NCBI RefSeq assembly: GCF_039523235.1
Contig: NZ_BAAAEX010000013.1
DNA length: 64,000 nt
Source of the DNA: Castellaniella ginsengisoli
Lineage (GTDB): Bacteria > Pseudomonadota > Gammaproteobacteria > Burkholderiales > Burkholderiaceae_B
Strand: one strand, 5' to 3'
The stretch's first letter is position 1. Every line of letters begins with the position of its first letter. Below are positions 16,441-24,765 of this stretch, in pieces. The notes under the pieces are model-generated. The model searched no databases. It saw nothing but the letters and a program-made list of their open reading frames with translations, and was not told the origin of the DNA. Made by a program: the position numbers and the translations under genes.

Positions 16441-17820
16441 TTATTTGCTGCTCTTGCTGCTGAGCGCGCTGAGCTGTTGCGACAGATAGCTGCTGAGCGA
16501 GTTCATCTGGCTGACCATGCTATCCAGTTGGGTGAACTGGGCGCGATAGGTTTTCATGCGCTGATCGATGCGGTCGGCGGTCGCGTCGTATTGCTTTTTG
16601 ATGTCGGAGATGGTCTTGTTCAGTCCGTCAGTGGCGGTGCTGAACAGGCCGCCGGAACGGGTGAAGGTTTCTGCGGTCTGATCCACGCGGGCACCGACAC
16701 CGGTGGTGCCTGTGAACAAGGATTTCACATTCTCGAGGTCTTCGGACAGCGCCTTGGTGAGTTTGGTGTCGTCGATGTTCAGCTTGCCGGTCTTGGGATC
16801 GGTCGTGATGCCGATTTTGGACAGCGTGGTGCCATTGACGGAATCGATGGCGCCTGACAAGGCGTCGCGCATACGGGTCTGCACAGAACGGGCCAGCGAG
16901 TCGCCCGTCAGGGGGCTGGATGGGTTGTCGGCGCCGACAGTGTATTTTGTCAGTGTCCCGACCGTGTCCAGCAGGCTGTTGTAGGCCTTGACGAAATCCT
17001 CGACGGCTTTTTTGGCGACGCTGTCGTCGCGGGTGAGGCTCAGGCTGGCGGCGCTGGTGGTGGTCTGGTTCAACGTCAGTTTGACGCCGTCGATCACATT
17101 TTCGATCGTGTTGCTCTGGCTGGTGACGGCGATGCCATTGATGGTGAGCTCGGCATCGGAGGCATCCTGGACGGTGACACCCGCCGTGGAGCCGCCCCCG
17201 GCGTAGCCCAGGAAGGCATCTAGTTCGGCATTGCCGTCGACCGTGATGTTGGTGGCTGCGTTTTGCGTGCCGGTTTCGCGGCTGGTGAGCAACAGACGGT
17301 ACTGGCTGCCGGGCGTGCCGTCGTTGACGATGGTGGCGTTGACGCCGATGTCGGGATCGGCATTGATGGCGGACACCAGGTCGTTCAGGGACGTGCCTTT
17401 GTCCGTCAGGTCGAGAGAGTGTTCGGTGCCGTTGACGGTGATCTTCAGGGTGCCGCCGGTGCCGATGTCGGTCGTGCGGTCGGCCTGCCCGGCATAGACC
17501 AGGGTCTGGGCCGAGGCGAGCTTGTCGACCTGGATGGAATACTGGCCCGGAATGGCCGAGCTGTCGGCGGTCGCGGAAAAAGCATCCGAACCGGACTTCA
17601 CGGCGATTGCGCCGAAGGCGTCCGCTTTGCCGACAGCCTGGGCGGTTTTTTGGAAGGATGCGACGGAGTCCTTCAGCTTGCTGTAGGCGGACAGTTTGGT
17701 TTCCGCCGCTTTCTGGCGATCCTGAATGATGTTCAATACCTGGCTTCCATTGGTGCGCAGGTTGTTCAACAAGTCTGAAAGGGGCAGGCCGGACAGACCA
17801 AGAGAAGAAATTGATGCCAT
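16441..17820 (-). CDS. fliD: flagellar filament capping protein FliD
   Basis: 459 residues. N-terminal FliD_N domain (MASISSLGLSGLPLSDLLNNL), Thr/Asp-rich central domains (D2-D3), and a helical C-terminal domain ending in ...SYLSQQLSALSSKSSK. It caps the growing filament and folds exported flagellin. The fairly low GC of this gene compared with neighbours reflects the Thr/Ser/Asn-rich exported protein rather than transfer. Confidence 0.97.
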   Translation of the reverse strand: MASISSLGLSGLPLSDLLNNLRTNGSQVLNIIQDRQKAAETKLSAYSKLKDSVASFQKTAQAVGKADAFGAIAVKSGSDAFSATADSSAIPGQYSIQVDKLASAQTLVYAGQADRTTDIGTGGTLKITVNGTEHSLDLTDKGTSLNDLVSAINADPDIGVNATIVNDGTPGSQYRLLLTSRETGTQNAATNITVDGNAELDAFLGYAGGGSTAGVTVQDASDAELTINGIAVTSQSNTIENVIDGVKLTLNQTTTSAASLSLTRDDSVAKKAVEDFVKAYNSLLDTVGTLTKYTVGADNPSSPLTGDSLARSVQTRMRDALSGAIDSVNGTTLSKIGITTDPKTGKLNIDDTKLTKALSEDLENVKSLFTGTTGVGARVDQTAETFTRSGGLFSTATDGLNKTISDIKKQYDATADRIDQRMKTYRAQFTQLDSMVSQMNSLSSYLSQQLSALSSKSSK

Positions 17821-17908
17821 GGTGTGGTTCTCCGTTCAGCCAATTATGCCCCGTTTCGACGGCGGCAAAGGCGATTCATAGGGTTGAATTTCGTTTCTGT
17901 TCAGAGGG

Positions 17909-18319
17909 TCAGGCCTGGGTATCCACCCCGGAGCCTTGAAGCTGGACGATCATTTTTGCGACCCGCAGGACGGCTTCGGACGGGATCGTGCGCAAGACGT
18001 CGCCGGTTTCGCTGTCGACGATCGAGACGACCAGCCGTTGGGCGTCCTCGTCCATCTCGAAGCGCATGCCGGTGGACCAGGCCTTGAGGCTGTTGTTGAC
18101 CGACTCAAGCGCTTTTTCCAGGGAGGACTTGGGCGGCTCGATGATTTGCTGCCCGCCGAGTTCGCGCGCATCGGCCTGCTTCTTGAAGCGGCCCGATTGG
18201 GCGTCGTCGGCGGGCGTGACCTGGACGGCCGGCTCTGGCTGGGCGGCCGGGCGCTCGGATACGGGAGCCGCCAGACCCAGGCTTGAGGATGCCAGTTGGT
18301 TTCCAATGGGATGAATCAT
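17909..18319 (-). CDS. flaG: FlaG family protein
   Basis: 136 residues. The last 70 residues are the FlaG domain (NNSLKAWSTGMRFEMDED, then LVVSIVDSETGDVLRTIPSE and VLRVAKMIVQLQG). FlaG affects filament length or stability in several polar flagellates; no enzyme activity is known. It starts the flaG-fliD-fliS-fliT late unit and lies under a sigma-28-type promoter. Confidence 0.93.
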   Translation of the reverse strand: MIHPIGNQLASSSLGLAAPVSERPAAQPEPAVQVTPADDAQSGRFKKQADARELGGQQIIEPPKSSLEKALESVNNSLKAWSTGMRFEMDEDAQRLVVSIVDSETGDVLRTIPSEAVLRVAKMIVQLQGSGVDTQA

Positions 18320-18408
18320 GCGTGCTCCTGTCCGGATGGCTTGTTCTGGTCAGGAAGCGCCCGGGGTTTGACTCCCGGATCGGACGCAACCTGGTTTTTC
18401 ACTCAGGC

Positions 18409-18435
18409 ATAACGGCGGAATTCGGAAAAACTTTA
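18409..18435 (-). promoter_or_regulatory. sigma-28 (FliA) promoter for flaG-fliD-fliS-fliT
   Basis: On the minus strand the sequence reads TAAAGTTT, then 11 bases, then GCCGTTAT. The FliA consensus is TAAAGTTT-N11-GCCGATAA, so the -35 box and spacer match fully and the -10 box matches six of eight. It is about 90 bases before the flaG start, and fliA itself lies just beyond on the other strand. Confidence 0.82.
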
Positions 18436-18582
18436 GGATTCTTTCTCTGGAAGGGCGGACCGCCGCATCCCCGAAGGGGGTTCGAGCGGGAAATCACGGG
18501 GAAAAGCCGCGTACCTTGGAAAAACATCCGCAGCATTCCTGGGGCATACTTGCATTTTATGACGTGTTTCACGGATTGTGCG

Positions 18583-19335
18583 ATGCCTCTTTCCGAGGAC
18601 CAGTTGATCGCTCGCCACGCGCCGCTGGTGCGCCGGCAGGCTCTGGCGTTGATCGGCAGGCTGCCGGCCAGCGTCGAACTCGATGACCTCATGCAGGCCG
18701 GCATGATGGGGCTTCTCGACGCGGTGAGGCGCTACCAGCAGCAGGCCGATGCCCAGTTCGAGACCTACGCGGTCACGCGGATCCGCGGCGCCATGCTCGA
18801 TGAACTGCGCAGCCAGGATTGGTTGCCACGCAGCGTACGCGCCAAGGCGCGCAGCATCGAGGAGGCCATCCAGGTCTTGCGTCATCGCTTGCTGCGTCCG
18901 GCAACCGAGGCTGAAATCGCCGAGGAAATGGGCCTGAGCCTGGCGCAATACCAGACGCTGCTCGAAGAAGCGCGCGGCGTTCAGGTGCTGATGTACGAAG
19001 ACTTGGCGCAGCATCGGGAAGATCACGATGGCGAGGGCGCGCTGGATGCCTCGGTGGGAGGGGCGGCCGGCAGCCCCCTGGACTGGTTGATGCGCGAAGG
19101 CCTGCGCGCCGCGTTGATCGAGGCGATCCGCAATCTGCCGGAGCGCGAGCAACTGCTGCTGTCGCTGCAGTTCGAGCAGGATTTGAATCAAAAGGAAATT
19201 GCCGCCGTCCTGGAGGTCACGGAAGGCCGGGTGTCCCAGTTGCGGTCCCAGGCCGTGGCGCGCATCCGGGACTGGCTGTCCAGCCATTCCTGGGAACCCG
19301 ACGCCGACTCCGACGACTACGAACATCTGCTGTAG
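18583..19335 (+). CDS. fliA: RNA polymerase sigma-28 factor FliA
   Basis: About 250 residues from the ATG at 18583 (MPLSEDQLIARHAPLVRR); an in-frame ATG at 18559 would add eight residues (MTCFTDCA). Region 2 is clear (LPASVELDDLMQAGMMGLLDAVRRY and FETYAVTRIRGAMLDELR), as are region 3 (VRAKARSIEEAIQVLRHRL...EIAEEMGLSLAQYQ) and region 4 (LPEREQLLLSLQFEQDLNQKEIAAVL). It directs late flagellar and chemotaxis genes. It points away from the late unit at 13974-18319 that carries a matching promoter. Confidence 0.96.
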   Translation: MPLSEDQLIARHAPLVRRQALALIGRLPASVELDDLMQAGMMGLLDAVRRYQQQADAQFETYAVTRIRGAMLDELRSQDWLPRSVRAKARSIEEAIQVLRHRLLRPATEAEIAEEMGLSLAQYQTLLEEARGVQVLMYEDLAQHREDHDGEGALDASVGGAAGSPLDWLMREGLRAALIEAIRNLPEREQLLLSLQFEQDLNQKEIAAVLEVTEGRVSQLRSQAVARIRDWLSSHSWEPDADSDDYEHLL

Positions 19336-19441
19336 GGCGGGCCCGCGGGCCCGCGGCCGCCTTGCGCCGCTTATAAGATTTATTTAAAATACATCTTATG
19401 CGGCACAAACTGCCGAACCACAATGGCGAGGGAATCTCTTC

Positions 19442-19852
19442 ATGAATATCGATCGTTTCAAACACCAGCACGTCGAAATCCTCAGCGGCATCAGTTTGCT
19501 GCGTCGGTTGTCCCATCAAGGGGTCTCGGATCATGCGGTGGATATCGCCCACGAACTGAAAACGCTCGCTCAGGTGGTGATCCAACACCTGGCGATCGAA
19601 GACCGCATCCTGTATCCCTCGCTGGAGCAAAGTGGCAATGAGCGTATGGCGCGCATGAGCGCGGATTACCAGAACGACATGAAAGGCATCGCCAACGCCT
19701 TCATCAATTTCGCCCGCCGTTGGGCCAATGCCACGATGCTGACGCGCAATCCCGAGGGTTTTCGCGCCGAGGCCAATACCGTGCTGAAGAATGTGCACGA
19801 TCGCATGCTGCGCGAGAATCGCGAGTTCTATCCGGCCATCGAGGCGCTTTAG
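19442..19852 (+). CDS. hemerythrin domain-containing protein
   Basis: 136 residues, all helical. His and carboxylate residues are placed as in the hemerythrin di-iron four-helix bundle: KHQHVEIL at 7-14, HLAIEDRILYPSLE at about 49-62, and HDRMLRENREFYPAIE near the end. No membrane segment and no fused signalling domain, so this is a free cytoplasmic O2/NO/iron-responsive or scavenging protein. It lies alone between fliA and alaS. The exact ligand set is not certain because the middle HxxxH region is partly degenerate. Confidence 0.85.
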   Translation: MNIDRFKHQHVEILSGISLLRRLSHQGVSDHAVDIAHELKTLAQVVIQHLAIEDRILYPSLEQSGNERMARMSADYQNDMKGIANAFINFARRWANATMLTRNPEGFRAEANTVLKNVHDRMLRENREFYPAIEAL

Positions 19853-19900
19853 GCGCGCCCCGGACGGCGGCGCGCCGCGCGGGGGGCAAGCCATTGCATC

Positions 19901-19906
19901 TATAAT
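19901..19906 (+). promoter_or_regulatory. -10 box of the alaS promoter
   Basis: Perfect TATAAT in the short spacer before alaS, about 80 bases before the start codon. No good -35 hexamer is seen at the right distance, so only the -10 element is called. Confidence 0.5.
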
Positions 19907-19987
19907 GCTCGGCTCGGGAAGTTCCGATTGGATTTCCCGCGCGCTCGCGCAGCGCGTTCCCGGCTTTCCCCCTTCGCGGCCAAACGA

Positions 19988-22609
19988 ATGAAAACCTCCG
20001 AGATCCGTCAGAAATTCCTGTCCTTTTTCGAATCCAAGGGACACCAGATCGTTCCGTCCTCGCCGCTGGTGCCGGGCAATGATCCGACGCTGCTGTTCAC
20101 CAATGCCGGCATGGTCCAGTTCAAGGACGTCTTCACCGGCAAGGACACGCGGCCCTATCATCGGGCGACCACCGCGCAGCGCTGCGTGCGCGCCGGGGGC
20201 AAGCATAATGATCTGGAGAATGTCGGCTACACCGCCCGGCACCATACATTCTTCGAGATGCTGGGCAATTTCAGCTTTGGCGATTATTTCAAGCGCGAGG
20301 CCATCACGTATGCCTGGACGCTGCTGACCGAAGTCTACGGCCTGCCCAAGGAAAAGCTCTGGGTCACTGTTTACCAGGAAGACGACGAAGCCTACGACAT
20401 CTGGGCGCAAGATATCGGCGTTCCCCGCGAGCGCATCATCCGCATCGGCGACAACAAGGGCGCGCGCTACGCCTCGGACAATTTCTGGCAGATGGCCGAC
20501 ACCGGCCCCTGCGGCCCCTGTTCCGAAATCTTCTACGATCATGGCCCCGACATCTGGGGCGGCCCTCCGGGATCGCCCGAAGAGGACGGCGACCGCTATA
20601 TCGAGATCTGGAACCTGGTGTTCATGCAGTTCGAGCGCGATGCCCAGGGGGTGATGCATCCGCTGCCCAAGCCTTGCGTCGATACCGGCATGGGGCTGGA
20701 ACGTATTTCCGCCGTAATGCAGCATGTCCATTCCAATTACGAGATCGACCTGTTCCAGAGCTTGATTCGCGCCGCCGCGCGCGAGACCGGCTGCCCGGAC
20801 CTGGCCGACAATTCCCTGAAGGTCATCGCCGACCATATCCGCGCCTGCGGCTTCCTCGTGGTGGACGGGGTCATTCCCGGCAACGAGGGACGCGGCTACG
20901 TATTGCGCCGCATCATCCGGCGCGCCCTGCGCCATGGGCACAAGCTGGGCCAGAAAGGCCTGTTCTTCCATCGGCTGGTGGCCGATCTGGTCGAGCAGAT
21001 GGGCGAGGCCTATCCCGAGCTTGCCGCCCAGCAGGCCCGGGTCGAGCAGGTGCTGCGCCAGGAAGAAGAGCGTTTCGGCGAAACCCTGGAAAACGGCATG
21101 CGCATCCTGGAATCGGCTCTGGCGACTGTGCCGGCTGGCCGGGCGCTGGATGGCCAGACGCTGTTCACGCTTTACGATACCTATGGTTTTCCGGTGGATC
21201 TGACGGCCGATATCTGCCGCGAACGCGCCATTGCGGTCGACCTGGAAGGCTTCGAGCGGGCCATGGAGCACCAGCGCGAGCAGGCGCGTGCCGCCGGCAA
21301 GTTCAAGGCGAGCGCCGACCTCAGCTACGATGGCGTGGATACCCGGTTCGATGGCTACGAGCATCTTGAGGGGCAGGGCACGGTGACGGCCCTGTATGTG
21401 GACGGCACTTCGGTCGCCGCGATCACCCAGGGGCAGGATGCCGTGATCGTGCTGGATGCCACGCCGTTCTATGCCGAATCCGGCGGGCAGGTGGGCGATA
21501 CGGGCCAGATCCGCAGCGATTCGGCCCGCTTCCAGGTCGCCGATACGCAAAAGATCCAGAGCGCGGTCTTTGGCCATCACGGCCGCCTGGCCGAGGGGAC
21601 GCTGTCGGTGGGGGATGCTGTGCACTCCCAGGTCGATGGGCGGCGTCGTGCCGACACGATGCGCAATCACTCGGCGACCCACCTGATGCACAAGGCTTTG
21701 CGTCAGGTGCTGGGCGAGCACGTGCAGCAGCGCGGCTCCCTGGTTGATCCGGACAAGACCCGCTTCGACTTCGCCCATGATGCGCCCATGACGGCCGAAC
21801 AGATCGCGCGGGTGGAAGGCATCGTCAACGACGAGATCCTGTCCAACCAGGCGGTGCGGACGCAGCACATGGCCTACGACGAGGCGGTGGCTGGCGGAGC
21901 CATGGCGCTGTTCGGCGAAAAGTATGGCGATACGGTGCGGGTGCTCGACATCGGGTTCTCGCGCGAACTGTGCGGCGGCACGCATGTGGCGCGCACAGGC
22001 GATATCGGCTTGTTCAAGATCGTTTCCGAAGGTGGCGTGGCCGCCGGCATCCGCCGCGTCGAGGCGATTACCGGGCGCAACGCTTTGGCCTGGGTGCAGC
22101 AGACGCGCGAGACGCTGGACCAGGCGGCCGGGCTGCTCAAGACCCAGCCCGCCGAGGTGCCCGACCGCATTCATGCGCTGCAGCAGCAAACGCGCCAGAT
22201 CGAGCGTGAGCTCGAGCGTCTGCAAGACAAGCTGGCCGCCGCCGCGGGCTCCGACCTGGCCGGCCAGGCAGTGGACGTCGCCGGCGTGAAGCTGCTGGCC
22301 GCGCGGCTGGCGGGCGTGGATCCCAAGGCCTTGCGCGGCATGGTCGATCAGCTCAAGTCGAAGCTTCCGGGCGCGGTCATCCTGTTGGCCGCCGTGGCCG
22401 ATGATAAGATCAGCCTGGTGGCGGGTGTCAGCCCCGAGTTGACGGCGCGCGTCAAGGCCGGCGACCTGGTGGGTTCCGTCGCCGTTCAGGTGGGCGGCAA
22501 GGGCGGTGGCCGGCCGGACATGGCCATGGGGGGAGGCTCCGACGTGGCTGCGCTGGACGGCGCCCTGGCCGGCGTGCGGGCCTGGCTGGCCGAGCGGCTG
22601 GGTGAATGA
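19988..22609 (+). CDS. alaS: alanine-tRNA ligase
   Basis: 873 residues, the usual size. The start at 19988 (MKTSEIRQKFLSFFESKGH) is the conserved AlaRS N terminus; an in-frame ATG at 19928 adds 20 atypical residues. Class II catalytic motifs are present (NAGMVQFKDVFTG near 40), followed by the tRNA-recognition domain, the editing domain with HSATHLMHKALRQVLG and the CGGTHVARTGDIG zinc-type motif, and the C-Ala domain ending in GGRPDMAMGGG. Overlaps possible upstream start of the next gene, so the two are likely co-transcribed. Confidence 0.98.
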   Translation: MKTSEIRQKFLSFFESKGHQIVPSSPLVPGNDPTLLFTNAGMVQFKDVFTGKDTRPYHRATTAQRCVRAGGKHNDLENVGYTARHHTFFEMLGNFSFGDYFKREAITYAWTLLTEVYGLPKEKLWVTVYQEDDEAYDIWAQDIGVPRERIIRIGDNKGARYASDNFWQMADTGPCGPCSEIFYDHGPDIWGGPPGSPEEDGDRYIEIWNLVFMQFERDAQGVMHPLPKPCVDTGMGLERISAVMQHVHSNYEIDLFQSLIRAAARETGCPDLADNSLKVIADHIRACGFLVVDGVIPGNEGRGYVLRRIIRRALRHGHKLGQKGLFFHRLVADLVEQMGEAYPELAAQQARVEQVLRQEEERFGETLENGMRILESALATVPAGRALDGQTLFTLYDTYGFPVDLTADICRERAIAVDLEGFERAMEHQREQARAAGKFKASADLSYDGVDTRFDGYEHLEGQGTVTALYVDGTSVAAITQGQDAVIVLDATPFYAESGGQVGDTGQIRSDSARFQVADTQKIQSAVFGHHGRLAEGTLSVGDAVHSQVDGRRRADTMRNHSATHLMHKALRQVLGEHVQQRGSLVDPDKTRFDFAHDAPMTAEQIARVEGIVNDEILSNQAVRTQHMAYDEAVAGGAMALFGEKYGDTVRVLDIGFSRELCGGTHVARTGDIGLFKIVSEGGVAAGIRRVEAITGRNALAWVQQTRETLDQAAGLLKTQPAEVPDRIHALQQQTRQIERELERLQDKLAAAAGSDLAGQAVDVAGVKLLAARLAGVDPKALRGMVDQLKSKLPGAVILLAAVADDKISLVAGVSPELTARVKAGDLVGSVAVQVGGKGGGRPDMAMGGGSDVAALDGALAGVRAWLAERLGE

Positions 22610-22635
22610 ATCCGGGCACGGAGCCAGGAATCGAT

Positions 22636-22881
22636 ATGAGCGAAGACATTCCGCGTACGGATCAGGAAATCGATGCCCGGGGTTTGAATTGCCCTTTGCC
22701 TATCCTGCGCACCAAGAAAGCCTTGGCTGGATTGGAGAGCGGCCAGGTGCTGGCCGTGCTGACCACCGATCCGCATGCGGATCGGGATTTCCAGGCGTTC
22801 TGCCAGCAGACCGGCAATGCTTTGCTGGCGCAGCAGACGCGCGGCGATGATGTTCGGGTGCATTACGTCCGGCGTCGTTGA
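22636..22881 (+). CDS. TusA/SirA-family sulfur carrier protein
   Basis: 81 residues from the ATG at 22636, which has a good AGGA ribosome site; an ATG at 22606 overlapping the alaS stop would add ten residues. The family signature ARGLNCPLPILRTKKAL (CPxP with the persulfide cysteine at residue 18-19) is intact. TusA-like proteins pass sulfur in tRNA thiolation or other sulfur relays; this copy is not next to tus or sox genes, so its partner is unknown. Confidence 0.9.
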   Translation: MSEDIPRTDQEIDARGLNCPLPILRTKKALAGLESGQVLAVLTTDPHADRDFQAFCQQTGNALLAQQTRGDDVRVHYVRRR

Positions 22882-22925
22882 TGTGTTGTTTTTCACGGTT
22901 TTCGCAGGCTGTTCATTCGCATCCA

Positions 22926-22955
22926 TTGCGAAGACGGCCTGACTGATGCTAAAAT
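22926..22955 (+). promoter_or_regulatory. sigma-70-type promoter of rpsP-rimM-trmD
   Basis: -35 TTGCGA (22926-22931), an 18-base spacer and -10 TAAAAT (22950-22955). It is about 35 bases before the rpsP ribosome site (AAAGGA). Confidence 0.65.
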
Positions 22956-22990
22956 TTTGCGTTTTTCACAGCATTTTCAAAGGATTATCA

Positions 22991-23251
22991 ATGGTTGTGA
23001 TTCGTCTGGCCCGCGGCGGCTCGAAGAAGCGTCCCTTCTACAATGTCGTTGCTGCCGATTCGCGTAATCGCCGCGATGGCCGTTTCATCGAACGCGTGGG
23101 TTTTTACAATCCCGTCGCCGGTGAAGGTCAGGAAAATCTGCGCCTGGCCCTGGATCGCGTCCAGCATTGGGTGGACAACGGTGCCCAGTTGTCCGACACC
23201 GTGGCCCGCCTGGTGAAGGATTATTCCGCCAAGGTCGCTTCCGCCGCCTGA
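22991..23251 (+). CDS. rpsP: 30S ribosomal protein S16
   Basis: 86 residues from the ATG at 22991 (MVVIRLARGGSKKRPFYNVV); an upstream ATG at 22946 is in the promoter and is rejected. S16 signature residues GSKKRPFYNVV and FIERVGFYNPVA are present. First gene of the rpsP-rimM-trmD operon. Confidence 0.98.
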   Translation: MVVIRLARGGSKKRPFYNVVAADSRNRRDGRFIERVGFYNPVAGEGQENLRLALDRVQHWVDNGAQLSDTVARLVKDYSAKVASAA

Positions 23252-23272
23252 TCGCGGATCGTCGTGCCGGTG

Positions 23273-23896
23273 ATGGCCGATGCCGTGTGCGTGGATGCCG
23301 TACCGCCGGACGACCTGGTCGAGGTCGGCCGGGTGGTCTCGGCCCATGGCGTGCGCGGTTGGCTGAAAATACAGCCTTATTCGCCCCAGGCGGACGCGCT
23401 GACGGGGGCGCCGGTCTGGTGGTTCAAGGCGCCTGAGCCCGTTCTGGGAACAGGCGCTTCAGTGCGTCCGCGCAACCTGAAGATTCGTGCCTGCCGCCGT
23501 CAGGCGGGGCGATTCCTGGTCGCCCAGGTCGACGGGATGAACGACCGCAATGCGGCTGAATCCTTGCAGGGCCATACCGTCTGGGTGCCCCGCGCGGCGT
23601 TTCCCACGGCGGGCGATGGCGAATATTATTGGATCGACCTGATTGGCTGTGATTTCCATGGCATCGGGGATGACGGTCCTCAGTGCCTCGGGCGGGTCGA
23701 CCAGGTGCTGGACAACGGCGCCCACGCCGTGCTGCAGGTTGCACTGGGCGCGCCGGACGCCGATGGTGTTTTTCATGCACTGGTCGACGCCCGCAACCGT
23801 CCGCGCCACATCCTGGTGCCTTTTGTCGCGGCGCATGTGCAGCATGTCGATCTTGAGGCTCGCCGGATCGACAGCGACTGGCCCGCCGATTTCTGA
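23273..23896 (+). CDS. rimM: ribosome maturation factor RimM
   Basis: 207 residues from the ATG at 23273; a GTG at 23264 is possible. N-terminal RimM domain (VEVGRVVSAHGVRGWLKIQPYS) and C-terminal PRC barrel (EYYWIDLIGCDFHG ... VPFVAAHVQHVDL). It binds S19 and helps 30S head maturation. Between rpsP and trmD as usual. Confidence 0.96.
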   Translation: MADAVCVDAVPPDDLVEVGRVVSAHGVRGWLKIQPYSPQADALTGAPVWWFKAPEPVLGTGASVRPRNLKIRACRRQAGRFLVAQVDGMNDRNAAESLQGHTVWVPRAAFPTAGDGEYYWIDLIGCDFHGIGDDGPQCLGRVDQVLDNGAHAVLQVALGAPDADGVFHALVDARNRPRHILVPFVAAHVQHVDLEARRIDSDWPADF

Positions 23897-23964
23897 CACG
23901 GCGCATCCAGCAGCGCGCTTGCGTGCCGTGCGCTGCTTCCGGTCCTTCTTTCCCGAATCGTGCC

Positions 23965-24765
23965 ATGCGCTTTGATCTGATCACGCTGTTTCCCGAGATG
24001 TTCGCCGCCGTGCGCGATCAAGGCGTGAGCGGCCGGGCGCATGCCCGGGGGATCTGGTCCCTGGAGACCTGGAATCCGCGCGATTTCACGTCTGATGTGC
24101 ATCGCACGGTGGATGATCGTCCTTACGGAGGCGGTCCGGGCATGGTGATGCTGGCCGAACCCCTGGCCTTGGCGGTCGAGGCCGCCCGCGCCGCCCGCCT
24201 GAAGGCGGGGGCGGATGCGGTGGGCGCGCCGGCGCCTGTCGTGTTGTTGTCGCCGGCGGGTTGTCCGCATGATCAGGCGCGCGCCCAGCGCTGGGCGCAC
24301 GAGCGGGGCGCTATTTTGATCTGCGGCCGCTACGAGGGCATCGACCAGCGCTTCATCGACCGCTATGTGGACGAGGAAGTGTCACTGGGGGATTTTGTCT
24401 TGTCGGGCGGCGAACTGGGGGCCATGGTCCTGATGGACAGCGTGGTGCGTCTACTGCCCGGGGTGCTGCACGATGCCGAGTCCGCCGTGCAGGACTCTTT
24501 CAATCCCGCCCTGAGCGGCCTGCTGGACAGCCCGCACTATACGCGTCCCGAGGCCTGGCGAGGCGACGCGGTGCCCGAACCCCTATTGTCCGGACACCAT
24601 GCCCGAATCGCCCTCTGGCGGCGGGAGCAATCCCTGGCGTTGACCGCAGCCCGGCGGCCGGATCTGATCGGGCGCGCGCGCGCCGCCGGTCTCCTGGACG
24701 CTCGCGATGAGCGTGTCCTGGAGCAGGTTGCACGGATGGAGAAACCCGCCGGCGGCGGCAGCTAG
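23965..24765 (+). CDS. trmD: tRNA (guanine-N1-)-methyltransferase TrmD
   Basis: 266 residues from the ATG at 23965 (MRFDLITLFPEMFAAVRDQG). SPOUT-class enzyme that methylates G37 with S-adenosylmethionine; the trefoil-knot motifs LLSPAG and ICGRYEGIDQRFIDRYVDEEVSLGDFVL are intact. Its TAG stop overlaps the TAG stop of the convergent PIG-L gene in the four bases CTAG. The rplS gene that usually follows trmD is missing. Confidence 0.97.
   Translation: MRFDLITLFPEMFAAVRDQGVSGRAHARGIWSLETWNPRDFTSDVHRTVDDRPYGGGPGMVMLAEPLALAVEAARAARLKAGADAVGAPAPVVLLSPAGCPHDQARAQRWAHERGAILICGRYEGIDQRFIDRYVDEEVSLGDFVLSGGELGAMVLMDSVVRLLPGVLHDAESAVQDSFNPALSGLLDSPHYTRPEAWRGDAVPEPLLSGHHARIALWRREQSLALTAARRPDLIGRARAAGLLDARDERVLEQVARMEKPAGGGS

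Noticed and set aside
19217..22225. 1002-residue open frame on the minus strand
   Set aside because: Antiparallel shadow of fliA/alaS; composition is that of reverse-read high-GC coding DNA, and alaS is certain.
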